From: Methanosarcina sp. DH2
GTDB lineage: Archaea; Halobacteriota; Methanosarcinia; Methanosarcinales; Methanosarcinaceae
NCBI RefSeq assembly: GCF_020804225.1
Contig: NZ_WJBI01000021.1
Coordinates: 1 to 64,000, forward strand
DNA length: 64,000 bases
Direction: 5' to 3'
In this document: one piece after another, positions 35,431 through 45,494 of the stretch
Position numbering within the stretch: the stretch's first letter is position 1
Layout of the letters: each line of letters opens with the position of its first letter
Program-made: the position numbers and the translations under genes
The notes under the pieces: model-generated
What the model saw: the letters and a program-made list of their open reading frames with translations, nothing else
The model's database searches: none
Told to the model about the DNA's origin: nothing

Positions 35431-38400
35431 GTGTTAAAAATGGTTGCCGAAATAAAAAGCAATGAGGAATTGTTGAGAAATAAATCATCAAGAGAGGAAA
35501 ACGTTCCGGATGATAATGATTATAGTGAAAACTCTCTTGTAGAAAAGTCCGCAATCCTGGAATTCAAAAAGCTGGGCTACACTCCCTTAAACTGTTTCCA
35601 TGAAAAGTTCGGGCTCGATGGGAAAGGGACTCTGGGGAGAAAAATACAATCAGAAGTGATTCTTTTCCGGAAACTGAGCGAGGCAATAAAAAAACTTAAT
35701 CCTGACATCTGCGACGAGGCTGAAGAGCTGGCAATCCAGGAACTGGCAAAGGATAGGAGCAGGCTTAGCCCTGTAAAAGCAAATCAGGAAGTTTATTTGC
35801 TAATCAAAAACGGAGTCAAGGTCAAAGTCAGGAATGAAAAAGGGGAAATTGAAGACCAGACCGTAAAAGTTATCGACTTTGACAGTCCCGAAAACAACGA
35901 CTTATTTTTAGCCTCCCAGTTCTGGATTACCGGAGAAATGAGTCCCAGACGAACTGACCTTTTAGGCTTTATAAACGGAATTCCTCTCATCTTTATCGAG
36001 CTAAAAGCTACTGGCAGACGGGTCAAAGAAGCTTTTGACGATAACCTTACGGACTATAAAGAAGCAATTCCCCAGCTTTTCTGGTACAACGCTTTCATAA
36101 TCCTTTCCAACGGCAGGGAATCAAAAATCGGGACCATTACAAGTGGGTTTGAGCACTTTGGCGAATGGAAACGGGTCAACGACGAAAATGAAGCCGGAGA
36201 CACTTTGCTGGACACAATGATAAAGGGCAGCTGTGAACCAAGTCGCTTCCTTGATATTCTGGAAAATTTCACTCTTTTTTCAAGCAGCGAAGGGCACCCT
36301 GTAAAGATAATTGCCAAAAATCACCAGTACCTTGGGGTCAATAACGCCATAGAATCCTTTAAGAAACAAAGAGAAAACGAAGGGAAAATAGGAGTCTTCT
36401 GGCACACTCAAGGTTCGGGAAAAAGCTATTCCATGATCTTTTTTGCACAAAAAATCATGCGGAAATTTCCGGGCAACTATACCTTTGTGGTTGTGACCGA
36501 CAGGGAAGAACTGGACGAGCAGATCTACCAGAACTTCCAGAACGCAGGCGCAATAAGCGAGGTCGGTGTACAGGCCAGAAGCGGGGAACATCTCAAACAG
36601 CTGCTCACCGAAGACCACAGGCTTGTCTTTACTCTTATCCACAAATTCGGGACCAGGAAAGGCGTAAAACATCCTTTGCTTTCGGACAGGGATGACATCA
36701 TAATAATTGCGGACGAAGCCCACAGGACTCAGTATGATACCCTCGCCCAGAATATGAAGGATGCCCTGCCGAATGCGGGCTTTATCGGCTTTACTGGCAC
36801 GCCGTTAATAGTGGAAGAAGAAAAGACAAGAGCCACATTCGGAGATTATGTTAGCATCTACAACTTCATGCACTCCATAGAAGACGGGGCAACTGTCCCT
36901 CTTTATTATGAAAACCGTATGCCTGAAGTCCAGTTGAAAAACGATAACCTCAATGATGATATTTACCGGGAAATTGAAGAAGCCAGCCTTGATGATGACG
37001 AAGAGTCCAAGCTTGCCATAGAGTTTTCAAAAGAGTATCATATCATCGTAAGAGAGGACCGCCTTGAAACAATTGCAAAAGATATTGTGGAGCACTATGT
37101 TACACGGGGTTATACCGGAAAAGCTCTTGTCGTATCTATAGATAAGCTCACAACAGTAAAAATGTACGATAAGGTCCGGAAGTACTGGAACCAGTATATT
37201 AGTGAACTAAAGGAGCAGAAAAGAGCCACATCCAGAAGTGAAGAAGCCAAAGCTCTGGAAAAATTGATCTCCGAATTTGAAAGCGTGGACATGGCTGTCG
37301 TTGTCAGCGAAGGGCAGAATGAGATAAAAAAGTTTGAGAAAAAAGGGCTGGATATAAGGCCTCACAGAAAAAGAATGAATGAGGAAGATCTGGAAAAGAT
37401 TTTCAAGGACTCAAAGAGCAAGCTCAAAATTGTTTTCGTATGCAGCAAATGGAGAGAGGGCTTCGATGTCCCCTCGCTTTCAACAATTTACCTTGACAGG
37501 CCCATGAGAGGTCACAGCCTCATGCAAACAATTGCCAGAGCTAACAGAGTCTTTGGGGAAAAGGCCGGAGGTTTTATTGTTGATTATGTCGGTATATTCG
37601 GAAACCTTGAACAGGCCCTAAAAATATACGCCTCACCCAAGTCCGAAGGAATTGAAGCCCCTATAAAGCCGAAAGAAAAACTTCTGGAAGCTCTTGAACA
37701 GAAGGTCAAAGAGATAAATAAATTCCTGTCCGGACTCTCTGTAGACTCACAAAAAATTATTAAGACAAAGTCGGGTTTTGAGAAAATAAGACTCTTGAAA
37801 AATGCCACTGATGCCATCCTCAAGAACGAGTCAACAAAAAAGAAGTTTTTAACTGAAGCTGGGACCGCCCTAAAAATATACAAATCCTTATTGCCTCACA
37901 AAAGGGCTTCAGAGTTTCTTTCACAGATGACTCTTTACGAGGAGCTGGTAAAAGAAATTCGTTCTCTAGATCCTGAAGTTGACATTTCAAGAGTGATCGA
38001 CAGGATACAGGGAGTTCTTGATAAATCAATCGGGTCCAAAGAATACATTATAGAGGAGTCAAAGAAAGGTAGAATAGTTGCTCTTAAAGATATCAATTTT
38101 GATGCTCTGGCAGACAGATTTGACAAACAGCACAAGAACACTGAATTTGAATGGTTGAAAAATCTTGTCTCTTACAAACTAAGAGAAATGATTAAATTAA
38201 ATAGCATCCGCCTTGATTACCAGAAGAAATTCGAAACCCTGATCGAAGAGTATAATTCAGGTTCTGCAAATGTAGACCAGTCTTACAAAGAACTGATAGA
38301 ATTTGCTAAAGCGTTGAAAAAGGAAGATGAGAGGGCAATTATGGAAAATTTAACTGAAGAAGAACTCTCTCTCTTCGACAAGCTGAGAAAACCTGACCTG

Positions 38401-38661
38401 AACGAAAAAGAGAAGAGCCAGGTAAGGAAAGTTGCAAAAGAGCTCCTTGCTACCTTAAAAGCTGAGAAACTGGTTCTGGACTGGAGAAAAAAGCAACAGG
38501 CAGTTGCCGCAGTCAAAAAAGAAATCGAAGATGAACTGGATAGAGGGTTGCCCGAATCATATGATTTAATGACTTATGAAGAGAAATGCAGCATGGTTTT
38601 CCAGCATATCTATGATTCTTATGCAGGTGATAACCACAGTATCTATGAAGCAGTAGCCTGA
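35431..38661 (+). CDS. hsdR: Type I restriction enzyme HsdR (helicase/endonuclease)
   Basis: 1,076 residues. The N-terminal nuclease domain has PRRTDLLGFINGIPLIFIELKATG with the PD-(D/E)xK residues (Asp and ELK, about residues 170-195). The motor has HTQGSGKSYSM (Walker A, about 323-333), IIADEAHRTQYD (motif II), GFTGTPL (motif III), and IVFVCSKWREGFDVPSLSTIYLDRPMRGHSLMQTIARANR (motifs V/VI). The C-terminal third is helical for HsdM/S binding. It translocates DNA with ATP and cleaves unmodified DNA. GTG at 35431 or ATG at 35440 are alternative starts. Reading frame intact, so a complete system can be assembled with hsdM and hsdS. Confidence 0.95.
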   Translation: MLKMVAEIKSNEELLRNKSSREENVPDDNDYSENSLVEKSAILEFKKLGYTPLNCFHEKFGLDGKGTLGRKIQSEVILFRKLSEAIKKLNPDICDEAEELAIQELAKDRSRLSPVKANQEVYLLIKNGVKVKVRNEKGEIEDQTVKVIDFDSPENNDLFLASQFWITGEMSPRRTDLLGFINGIPLIFIELKATGRRVKEAFDDNLTDYKEAIPQLFWYNAFIILSNGRESKIGTITSGFEHFGEWKRVNDENEAGDTLLDTMIKGSCEPSRFLDILENFTLFSSSEGHPVKIIAKNHQYLGVNNAIESFKKQRENEGKIGVFWHTQGSGKSYSMIFFAQKIMRKFPGNYTFVVVTDREELDEQIYQNFQNAGAISEVGVQARSGEHLKQLLTEDHRLVFTLIHKFGTRKGVKHPLLSDRDDIIIIADEAHRTQYDTLAQNMKDALPNAGFIGFTGTPLIVEEEKTRATFGDYVSIYNFMHSIEDGATVPLYYENRMPEVQLKNDNLNDDIYREIEEASLDDDEESKLAIEFSKEYHIIVREDRLETIAKDIVEHYVTRGYTGKALVVSIDKLTTVKMYDKVRKYWNQYISELKEQKRATSRSEEAKALEKLISEFESVDMAVVVSEGQNEIKKFEKKGLDIRPHRKRMNEEDLEKIFKDSKSKLKIVFVCSKWREGFDVPSLSTIYLDRPMRGHSLMQTIARANRVFGEKAGGFIVDYVGIFGNLEQALKIYASPKSEGIEAPIKPKEKLLEALEQKVKEINKFLSGLSVDSQKIIKTKSGFEKIRLLKNATDAILKNESTKKKFLTEAGTALKIYKSLLPHKRASEFLSQMTLYEELVKEIRSLDPEVDISRVIDRIQGVLDKSIGSKEYIIEESKKGRIVALKDINFDALADRFDKQHKNTEFEWLKNLVSYKLREMIKLNSIRLDYQKKFETLIEEYNSGSANVDQSYKELIEFAKALKKEDERAIMENLTEEELSLFDKLRKPDLNEKEKSQVRKVAKELLATLKAEKLVLDWRKKQQAVAAVKKEIEDELDRGLPESYDLMTYEEKCSMVFQHIYDSYAGDNHSIYEAVA

Positions 38662-38738
38662 GACCCGATTTTCGAATAATCTTCCGTCCATAGCCGCTAT
38701 AAGTATTGATCCGATCATGAAAACTGGACGATTTGAGC

Positions 38739-38880
38739 CTCTTTAAACCTTTAAAGCTCGATATGAAAGGCTTGAGGCGCTTACACATTGATAAATCATT
38801 TATCTTTATTTTTGACAGAGCAAACCAGAAAATAAAATTATTATCCTGAGTTTTGTTTATCATGATGCATTAATAAAATA
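38739..38880 (+). pseudogene. Broken RelE-family toxin remnant
   Basis: The translation LFKPLKLDMKGLRRLHIDKSFIFIF matches the middle of the toxin at 34223-34495 (RFKPLRHDMKGLRRVHIDK). A frameshift follows: the matching end IIILSFVYHDA is read in another frame (compare IFWDFAHHDG). Start and N-terminal third are absent. It lies 78 bases after hsdR, so a second TA pair once stood here or a piece was copied. Confidence 0.75.
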
Positions 38881-39927
38881 CCTTAATCCTCTTAACCGCC
38901 CCAGGCTTTGCAATAAAAATATTACTGTTTGCAGATAATATCACTCGTGATAATTCATAAATACGGGCTTTTTATAAACTTGTTCGTCTATTAAAGGTTA
39001 CTCAGTTCAACAATCTCACCTTTCGACTATGAAAAACACATTTCTGGAAAGAGCGGAAAGTATCTAAGAAAGTATTCTATCATAAACCACAAGACGACTG
39101 AAAGTCTGTAAACAGAGAAAAAAAATTAAATATGAAAAAAGCGTTTGTAAGTACATGGAGACAAAATTCAGGAATAATCTACTCTCAGCTATTGGATGGT
39201 TTATTATCTGGCTTGTTGTCAGGATGTATTTGAATATTTAAGTTCCTTAACTTATTCTACAGCACAAAAAAATCCAGAAGAGATCCGGAAGATGCGGAGC
39301 TTTAGACTCATTTATTCAATGATTCAATAATTCAATAATTCAATAATTCAATATATTAAAGAGAAGACTCTGATAAAAGGATTATAAAACAGGGTTCTGA
39401 TAAGTTCACTCCAAAGAACAATGCTGTTCTGAAAAGTCATTTTTGAAATATCATCTGAAAATTCTCTAGAATAGAATTTTTCGTACTGTAAAAAGAAACC
39501 TTTGGTCTCTTTCAACAGTAATATAATAGAAATTCAACAGCAAAATAACAGAAATTACAACAATTTATTATATTCAAAATCCGATTCACCCCTCATGGCT
39601 ACCTCCTGGTTTCTATCCCACAGCCTTAGAACAAAAAGTTACCTGAAACCAGAGCCTTTTTTTACTGACTCTTCATCCCTTACAAGCGACACTGCAATAT
39701 CTTCTTCAATTCGGTCAAGAGTAATTTAGAAGCTTCCCACTTTCATCTCGCCAGTGTAGAGACCAGCTTTCCACTCTCATTATAGAAATATGCTGCGTCT
39801 CCGTCATTATTCCGGATGGAGCTATCCGATCTCTAATAAAGTATAGTAGCTGAGTTTGTGCATTTTTCAGTATGTGTCGCTACGGTAGTTCCAGGATCCA
39901 GCGTGTAATGGCGGAAAAGGTACCAGG
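38881..39927. other. Long AT-rich spacer, mostly non-coding
   Basis: About 1,050 bases between the toxin remnant and the kinase remnant. Contains the 9-bp tandem repeat at 39314-39352. An open frame at 39502-39729 starts without a binding site and shows no domain; it is not called. The later part (39840-39927) may belong to the kinase remnant that follows. Confidence 0.4.
39314..39352 (+). repeat. 9-bp tandem repeat
   Basis: About four copies of ATTCAATAA (first copy ATTCAATGA). Non-coding, in the spacer between hsdR and the kinase remnant. Confidence 0.65.
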
Positions 39928-40120
39928 TACACTCTTATAGTTTCAGATAATGGAGCTGGTATTCACGAAAAAATTGATCTGAAAAATCCAGATACAAATC
40001 CAGATCGCTCGGTCTGTAGCTTGTAAGCATTCTTGTTGATCAATTAGACGGTAAGATCGGACTAAAAGGAATGGGACTGAATTTATTATAGAGTTTGATG
40101 TAGAAGAAAAAGAAAATTAA
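39928..40120 (+). pseudogene. Histidine-kinase ATPase-domain remnant
   Basis: One frame reads YTLIVSDNGAGIHEKIDLKNPD (the N- to G1-box of a HATPase domain, as in DNGIGIPE). A second reads SILVDQLDGKIGLK and a third TEFIIEFDVEEKEN to the TAA at 40120. Joined, these give the C-terminal end of an archaeal HisKA_2-type kinase like the one at 61819. At least two frameshifts are needed and the rest of the gene is missing. Confidence 0.75.
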
Positions 40121-40625
40121 TAAAACTCCCTTTACTTTTGATATTTCCCTCCGTACAAATTATTACTCTAATCAATCTTGAGCCTGAACTATTTTTGAAC
40201 CTCTGAATTTACGATAAATCCGGGTAAAGGGAAATTATATCAGATAATCAAGGATCTCTTTTTAAGGAATTTTCAACATTTATTTTGCCGGGATATATAA
40301 GCTTGATTGAATATTTTTACTTTTTGTATTATAGATAAAACATAGATTACTTATTGCAAATGATTTTCAGATTACTAGCTTAAAAATTAATATATGATAA
40401 GTTTCATAAAATATGCCTAAAAGCAAATTAACGATTGCCAGAAAGACAAAATTGCTTGGAGAGAATTCTGGCATGATATTGTTGGGGATTTGCCTGGATC
40501 ATATTTACGTGAATTATGTCTTACGTGAATTCTGTCTTACGTGAATTCGGTCAGGCAAAAAGATCAGACAAAAGAGGATTTAATTGAGGTATTAATGCCT
40601 TCTTTTAAGGCAGGGTTGGGGACTT
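40121..40625. other. Promoter region of the large kinase
   Basis: About 500 bases, very AT-rich at 40250-40440, with the 16-bp tandem repeat at 40504-40552. No gene seen; likely carries the kinase promoter. Confidence 0.4.
40504..40552 (+). repeat. 16-bp tandem repeat, three copies
   Basis: TTACGTGAATTATGTC, TTACGTGAATTCTGTC and TTACGTGAATTCGGTC in direct succession, ending 74 bases before the kinase start. Regular spacing near a promoter would suit a multi-site regulator; alternatively simple slippage. Confidence 0.75.
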
Positions 40626-43600
40626 ATGATTGATTATGAACGACTGAGTGCCGAAGAACTGGAAGTTCGAGTGCAGAAACGGATAGCTGAACTGAAACAA
40701 GCCAATCAAGCTTTACGCGCCGAGATCCTCGAAAGCGCATGCTCCGAAGAAGCCGTACGCAAATCGGAAGAAAAATACCGCACGTTGTTCAATTCTATTG
40801 ACGAGGGCTTCTTCCTTATAGAGATAATCTTCGACGACAACGGAAAGTCGGTAGACTACCGAATTCTTGAGGCTGACCAGTCGCATGAAATGATAATAGG
40901 ACTCCGTAATGTGGTAAACAAGCATGCTCATGAGCCTGTTTCTGATACAGAGGATAATTGGATCAAGAGTTTCGGCCAGGTCGCTTTAACTGGCGAGTCA
41001 GTCCGGTTCGAATATCTGGCGGAAGGTATAGACAGATTGTTTGATATTTATGCCTCGCGCATTGAGGGTGAGTACAGCCGAAAAGTCGCTGTCCTTTTCA
41101 GAGACATTACCGAGCGCAAGAAAGCCGAAAAATCATTGATAAGAAGTGAGAATGAATTCCGTACATTGGCTGAAAATTCTCCTGATGTGATTGCTCGTTT
41201 TGATAGGCAATACCGCCATTTATATGCCAATCATGCAGCTGCGGATACTTGTGATTGTTCTCAAGAAGAAATTATCGGGAAAACTCACGCTGAGATGGGC
41301 ATGGACCCTGAGGAGGCAGAGTTCTGGGAAGAAAACAATAAAAAACTTTTCACTACAAGCAAACCCGAAACAATGGAATACCGGTACGTATCGCCTCAGG
41401 GAAAAGAATACTGCTTTAATACACAGGTAGTACCCAGGTTTATTGACGGCGAAGTTGCCTCTATTTTTGCTATTTCCCGTGACATTACAGACATAAAAGA
41501 AGCAGAAATTAAGCTGAAAGAAACACTCGATAATTTAGAAGAACTGGTTGAAGACCGGACTTCTCAGCTTGAAAAGGCTTACGGATCATTAAAAGAAAGT
41601 GAAAAAGGTCTTGCCGAAGCTCAAAAAATAGCACATCTTGGAAACTGGAACTGGAACATTGTAACCAATGAATTATACTGGTCTGATGAAATCTATCGTA
41701 TTTTCGGGCTCAGTCCTCAGGAATTTGGGGCAACTTACGATGCATTTTTGAGTTATGTGCATTCGAAAGATCGAGATTATGTGAACAATGCCGTAAACGG
41801 AGCTTTCGATGGAAAACCTTACAGCATTGATCACAGGATTATCCTGGCAAGTGGAGAAGAACGGGTAGTCCATGAACAGGGTGAAGTTATTTTTGACGGG
41901 AATATCCCTGTCCGGATGATGGGAATCGTTCAGGACATTACCGGGAGGAAAAAAACTGAAAAAGCACTGGAGTTCGCTAATACATATAATCGCAGTCTGA
42001 TTGAAGCCAGTCTGGATCCGCTGGTTACTATAGGTCCTGACGGGAAGATAACCGATGTAAATAAAGCTACCGAACTGGTTACAGGTTATAACAGAAGCGA
42101 ATTGATTGGAACTGATTTTTCGGATTACTTTACGGAGCCTGAAAAAGCCAGGGAAGGATATAAGCATGTATTCCAGGAAGGATCAATTCTTGATTATGCT
42201 CTTGAAATCCAGCACAGGAGTAGAAAAACGATCCCTGTTCTGTATAATGCTTCTGTTTATCGGGGTGAAAATGGAGAAGTTATCGGTATTTTTGCTGCAG
42301 CCCGCGATGTCACCGAACTTAAAAAAGCAGAAAAGGAACTTCAACTTGCCAGCAAGTACAACCGCAGCCTGATTGAAGCCAGTCTGGACCCTCTGGTTAC
42401 CATTGGTCCTGATGGAAAAATTACCGATGTAAATAAAGCTACGGAGTCTGTCACCGGATATTCCCGGAAAGAACTTATTGGCACTGACTTTTCGGACTAT
42501 TTTACCGAATCTGAAAAAGCTAAGGAAGGATATAAACAGGTATTCAGGGAAGGACTGGTAAGGGATTACGCTCTGGAAATCCAGCATCGGGATGGACATA
42601 CTATACCTGTTTTATATAACGCATCCGTCTATCGGGATGAAGACGGTGAGGTTATTGGGATCTTTGCTGCAGCCCGTGATATTACTGCACTTAAAAAAGC
42701 AGAAGAGAAGATTCAGACACTTGCGAATGTTGTTGAATCATCGAACGATGCTATTATAACCGAATCTCTTGATGGTATTATTACCAGCTGGAATAAAGGG
42801 GCAGAGCAGGTTTATGGTTATTTAGCTGAAGAAGTTCGGGGAAAAAACATGTCTATACTTGAACCAGACAATCTTAAAGGGGAAATAAAGCAATTATCTG
42901 ACAGGATTAAACAGGGAAAAAAAGTCAAGCATCATGAAACTTTAAGGTTGAAGAAAGATGGTACAATATTAAATATTTCAGTAACTCTTTCTCCGGTTTT
43001 TGATGTATCTGGAAAACTTGTTGCTATCAGTAATATTGCAGGAGATATTACGGAAAAGAAAATCACAGAAAATCTGCTTCATGAAAAACAAATGGTTGAA
43101 GTCGCAAACCGTACCAAGAACGATTTTCTTGCAAATATGAGCCATGAGCTCAGGACCCCACTCAACTCAATAATAGGGTTCTCTGACATGCTTTATGAAC
43201 AGGCATATGGAGAATTGAATAAAATACAACTGAGAGCCGTAGGAAATATTTCTAACAGCGGGAAGCATCTTCTGAACCTGATCAATGGCATCCTGGATCT
43301 TTCTAAAATAGAAGCAAACAAAATGGAGCTTAATTATAGAGAATTTGAGCTTGCTACTAAGCTTGATCTGATACGAAACGTCCTATATCCCATAGCAGAT
43401 AAAAAAAATATCGAAATTAAAATCGATATGGATAGCAAGCTTACGAGAATCCGTGCAGATGAGGATAAATTTACCCGGATAATGTATAACCTTGTAGACA
43501 ACGCTATAAAGTTCTCTTATGAAAATAGCCTTGTAAAAATAGGAGCAAGAAAAAAGGGAGATCTGGTTGAAATAACGGTTAAGGATACGGGAATAGGAAT

Positions 43601-43823
43601 AAAAGCTGAAGACCAGCACAAACTTTTCAAGCCCTTCAGCCAGGTTAACTCATTCTCTTCAAAAAAATTCCAGGGCACCGGGCTTGGTCTCTCACTGGTT
43701 AAGCAGATTGTTAACCTGCATGGGGGTTATGTCTGGTTCAGGAGCGATCAGGGGAAAGGGAGCACCTTTGCTTTCGCAATTCCGATAACAACAAAGGTGA
43801 AAGTATTCGCCTGCTGTCATTAA
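40626..43823 (+). CDS. Multi-PAS sensor histidine kinase (soluble)
   Basis: 1,065 residues, no membrane helix. Order: N-terminal coil (1-45); PAS 1 (about 50-170); PAS 2 (175-290, FRTLAENSPDVIARFDRQY); coiled coil (290-330); PAS 3 of PAS_3 type (335-450, LGNWNWNIVTNELYWSDEI); PAS 4 (455-575) and PAS 5 (580-700), which are near duplicates (SLIEASLDPLVTIGPDGKI in both); PAS 6 (705-820); HisKA with NMSHELRTP and phospho-accepting His840; HATPase (about 930-1060) with DNAIKF, DTGIGI and GTGLGLSLV. Predicted cytosolic autokinase; ligands unknown. ATG at 40626 follows GGTTGGGGACTT. No response regulator adjacent. Confidence 0.93.
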   Translation: MIDYERLSAEELEVRVQKRIAELKQANQALRAEILESACSEEAVRKSEEKYRTLFNSIDEGFFLIEIIFDDNGKSVDYRILEADQSHEMIIGLRNVVNKHAHEPVSDTEDNWIKSFGQVALTGESVRFEYLAEGIDRLFDIYASRIEGEYSRKVAVLFRDITERKKAEKSLIRSENEFRTLAENSPDVIARFDRQYRHLYANHAAADTCDCSQEEIIGKTHAEMGMDPEEAEFWEENNKKLFTTSKPETMEYRYVSPQGKEYCFNTQVVPRFIDGEVASIFAISRDITDIKEAEIKLKETLDNLEELVEDRTSQLEKAYGSLKESEKGLAEAQKIAHLGNWNWNIVTNELYWSDEIYRIFGLSPQEFGATYDAFLSYVHSKDRDYVNNAVNGAFDGKPYSIDHRIILASGEERVVHEQGEVIFDGNIPVRMMGIVQDITGRKKTEKALEFANTYNRSLIEASLDPLVTIGPDGKITDVNKATELVTGYNRSELIGTDFSDYFTEPEKAREGYKHVFQEGSILDYALEIQHRSRKTIPVLYNASVYRGENGEVIGIFAAARDVTELKKAEKELQLASKYNRSLIEASLDPLVTIGPDGKITDVNKATESVTGYSRKELIGTDFSDYFTESEKAKEGYKQVFREGLVRDYALEIQHRDGHTIPVLYNASVYRDEDGEVIGIFAAARDITALKKAEEKIQTLANVVESSNDAIITESLDGIITSWNKGAEQVYGYLAEEVRGKNMSILEPDNLKGEIKQLSDRIKQGKKVKHHETLRLKKDGTILNISVTLSPVFDVSGKLVAISNIAGDITEKKITENLLHEKQMVEVANRTKNDFLANMSHELRTPLNSIIGFSDMLYEQAYGELNKIQLRAVGNISNSGKHLLNLINGILDLSKIEANKMELNYREFELATKLDLIRNVLYPIADKKNIEIKIDMDSKLTRIRADEDKFTRIMYNLVDNAIKFSYENSLVKIGARKKGDLVEITVKDTGIGIKAEDQHKLFKPFSQVNSFSSKKFQGTGLGLSLVKQIVNLHGGYVWFRSDQGKGSTFAFAIPITTKVKVFACCH

Positions 43824-43949
43824 AAGAGTAATTAGATGTCCGTATTCGGGGTGATAACGATTGGATAGCTATGCCGTTTCGAACTTTATTACTTAAAAAC
43901 AGATTTTGAAGCCGAGTCTTAAAGTTTGGAATGGAAAATAATTATACAT

Positions 43950-44615
43950 TATCTTTTAGGCACGAATTCACGTACGTTTTCTACTTTCGAACTTTCCATA
44001 AAATTGATGAGATAGCGACCGTTAATTGAATAAAATGTAAATGAATTTGCTTTTATAATTTGCTTTTATATACTCCGTATTTTTTATCGTTAAAGGTTTC
44101 TTAAATGACCATAATCGTTGCGTATTTCCTTTTATTTGTGTTGAAGATTTATCCAGAAAACTATGATATATTGCTCATCTGGACCAATATATGCTGGAAT
44201 TGTTTCTGCTAACTTTTTTAAAACTTTTTCGGCGTTTTCAGGCATTCCGTACTCAAAAGTATATGGTTTTGAGTGGTACGTGTTAAAACTATGCAGTATA
44301 ACTCCTATTTGCTTCTGTGAATACTTTACATCATATTTTTCCTTTATTAGCTCCAGAACTTCTCTTCTAGTCAAGTAATCCTTTTTTCTAATAATGTTCT
44401 TAATTCTTTTATTTGCTCATTGGCAAGCTTGAACTTTCTTCCTCCACTTAAATTTGGTATTAAGGCTGCATAGTCGCCTTTAGTTCAGCAATCCTGCCGG
44501 TAATATCCTGTTTTTAGTCACTCCAACTTTAGTAGCTGCTTCTTCGAGAGAATCTCTTAAACACCTAAATTTAACAAAATTTTCAAACCTCTTCCTTTTA
44601 CTTATTTCCTCCTTA
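43950..44615 (-). pseudogene. IS630-family transposase remnant
   Basis: Read on the minus strand from about 44615 with several frame changes: FVKFRCLRDSLEEAATKVGVTK (N-terminal HTH), then KLANEQIKELRTLLEKKDYLTRREVLELI (intact frame 44132-44374), SQKQIGVILHSF and PENAEKVLKKLAE (IS630 wHTH region), EQYIIVF, then in another frame FLDKSSTQIKGNTQRLWSFKKP (first catalytic Asp of the DDE domain) and FYSINGRYLINFMESSKVENV. It matches IS630/mariner-type transposase order but has multiple frameshifts, and the rest of the catalytic domain is gone. No terminal repeats identified. Confidence 0.75.
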
Positions 44616-44718
44616 TACTTTTATTGGAAAATGCCGCCAGACAAGCTGAGAATGCATTTGTTTACCTATGGATTAAAAAAAGGTTTTCAAGGTAAAAAAA
44701 ACATTTCTGGTTCCGAAA

Positions 44719-45207
44719 TTAAGGATTATACACATTTCCAACTATTTTTTCTGCAAGATCCCCTATTATCGGCAGTCTATATCTCATTCCCTTATATGCT
44801 GTATACATCAGGAAAAGCCAGAGCAAAAATGGAATCAGGCTTAGAACCAGCAGGCCATCTATCAACTGGTCATAAATTGCGACAGGATTGTGAAGGAAAA
44901 GGTAAGGAAGCAGTGGCGGGTTGAGATTAATCAGGAAATAATCGATAAATTTATCAACCCCGAAAAAGGTTTGCAGGGCACTGAGCACTATTGAGAGAAT
45001 CGTAAAGGTCAGAAAAGATTGCATTGCATGAAATCTAACGAATCTATTTTTAGTCTCAAGTACAAAGAAAATCAGGCCTGTTAACCAGGTAAGAGTATAA
45101 CATAAAAACCCTTCTATATTTTCTTTTAAACCCAGAGATGTCCTGGAAGATGTAATCTCACTTCCAATTTCACTTTCCGGTTCAGTTTTCAATACTAGAC
45201 CCCCCAT
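44719..45207 (-). CDS. DUF4870-like small membrane protein
   Basis: 162 residues. A soluble N-terminus (1-28) precedes TSLGLKENIEGFLCYTLTWLTGLIFFVLETKNRFVRFHAMQSFLTF, the DUF4870-type signature of a first helix, a loop with FVRFHAxQ, and a second helix. A third helix spans LSLIPFLLWLFLMYTAYKG, followed by RYRLPIIGDLAEKI. Predicted integral cytoplasmic-membrane protein; function unknown. ATG at 45207; GGGGGTCTAG lies inside the coding start rather than upstream. The 287-base spacer upstream contains two copies of CGGGACAGTATAAAATGA. Confidence 0.8.
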   Translation of the reverse strand: MGGLVLKTEPESEIGSEITSSRTSLGLKENIEGFLCYTLTWLTGLIFFVLETKNRFVRFHAMQSFLTFTILSIVLSALQTFFGVDKFIDYFLINLNPPLLPYLFLHNPVAIYDQLIDGLLVLSLIPFLLWLFLMYTAYKGMRYRLPIIGDLAEKIVGNVYNP

Positions 45208-45358
45208 AACTGAAATTTTTCCAATAAATACGATTTACTGTGGATGTAGTTCGCAAATCATCTTACAATTCTTAAATTAAGTATTTTTAACCATTAATTA
45301 TTTATTATAATTCTAATTATACAAAAATCGTTCTTATAAAAATTAATTTTATCAATTG

Positions 45359-45394
45359 CGGGACAGTATAAAATGACGGGACAGTATAAAATGA
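45359..45394 (+). repeat. 18-bp direct repeat, two copies
   Basis: CGGGACAGTATAAAATGA at 45359-45376 and 45377-45394 (the first copy starts with CG from GCGGG). Each copy contains a TATAAAAT string, so it may duplicate a promoter element. Confidence 0.6.
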
Positions 45395-45494
45395 GAAAGC
45401 CGGAAAGCCAGCAGAGTAATTTGTACAATCGAAGAGGCAGTAAAAGGAAGGTAGACAGAAGAAGGAATTGCCAGTAAAAACCCTTACTATCAAT

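Noticed and set aside
44631-44924. Open frame on plus strand, 97 codons
   Set aside because: Mostly antisense to the DUF4870-like gene, whose conserved motifs support the minus strand.
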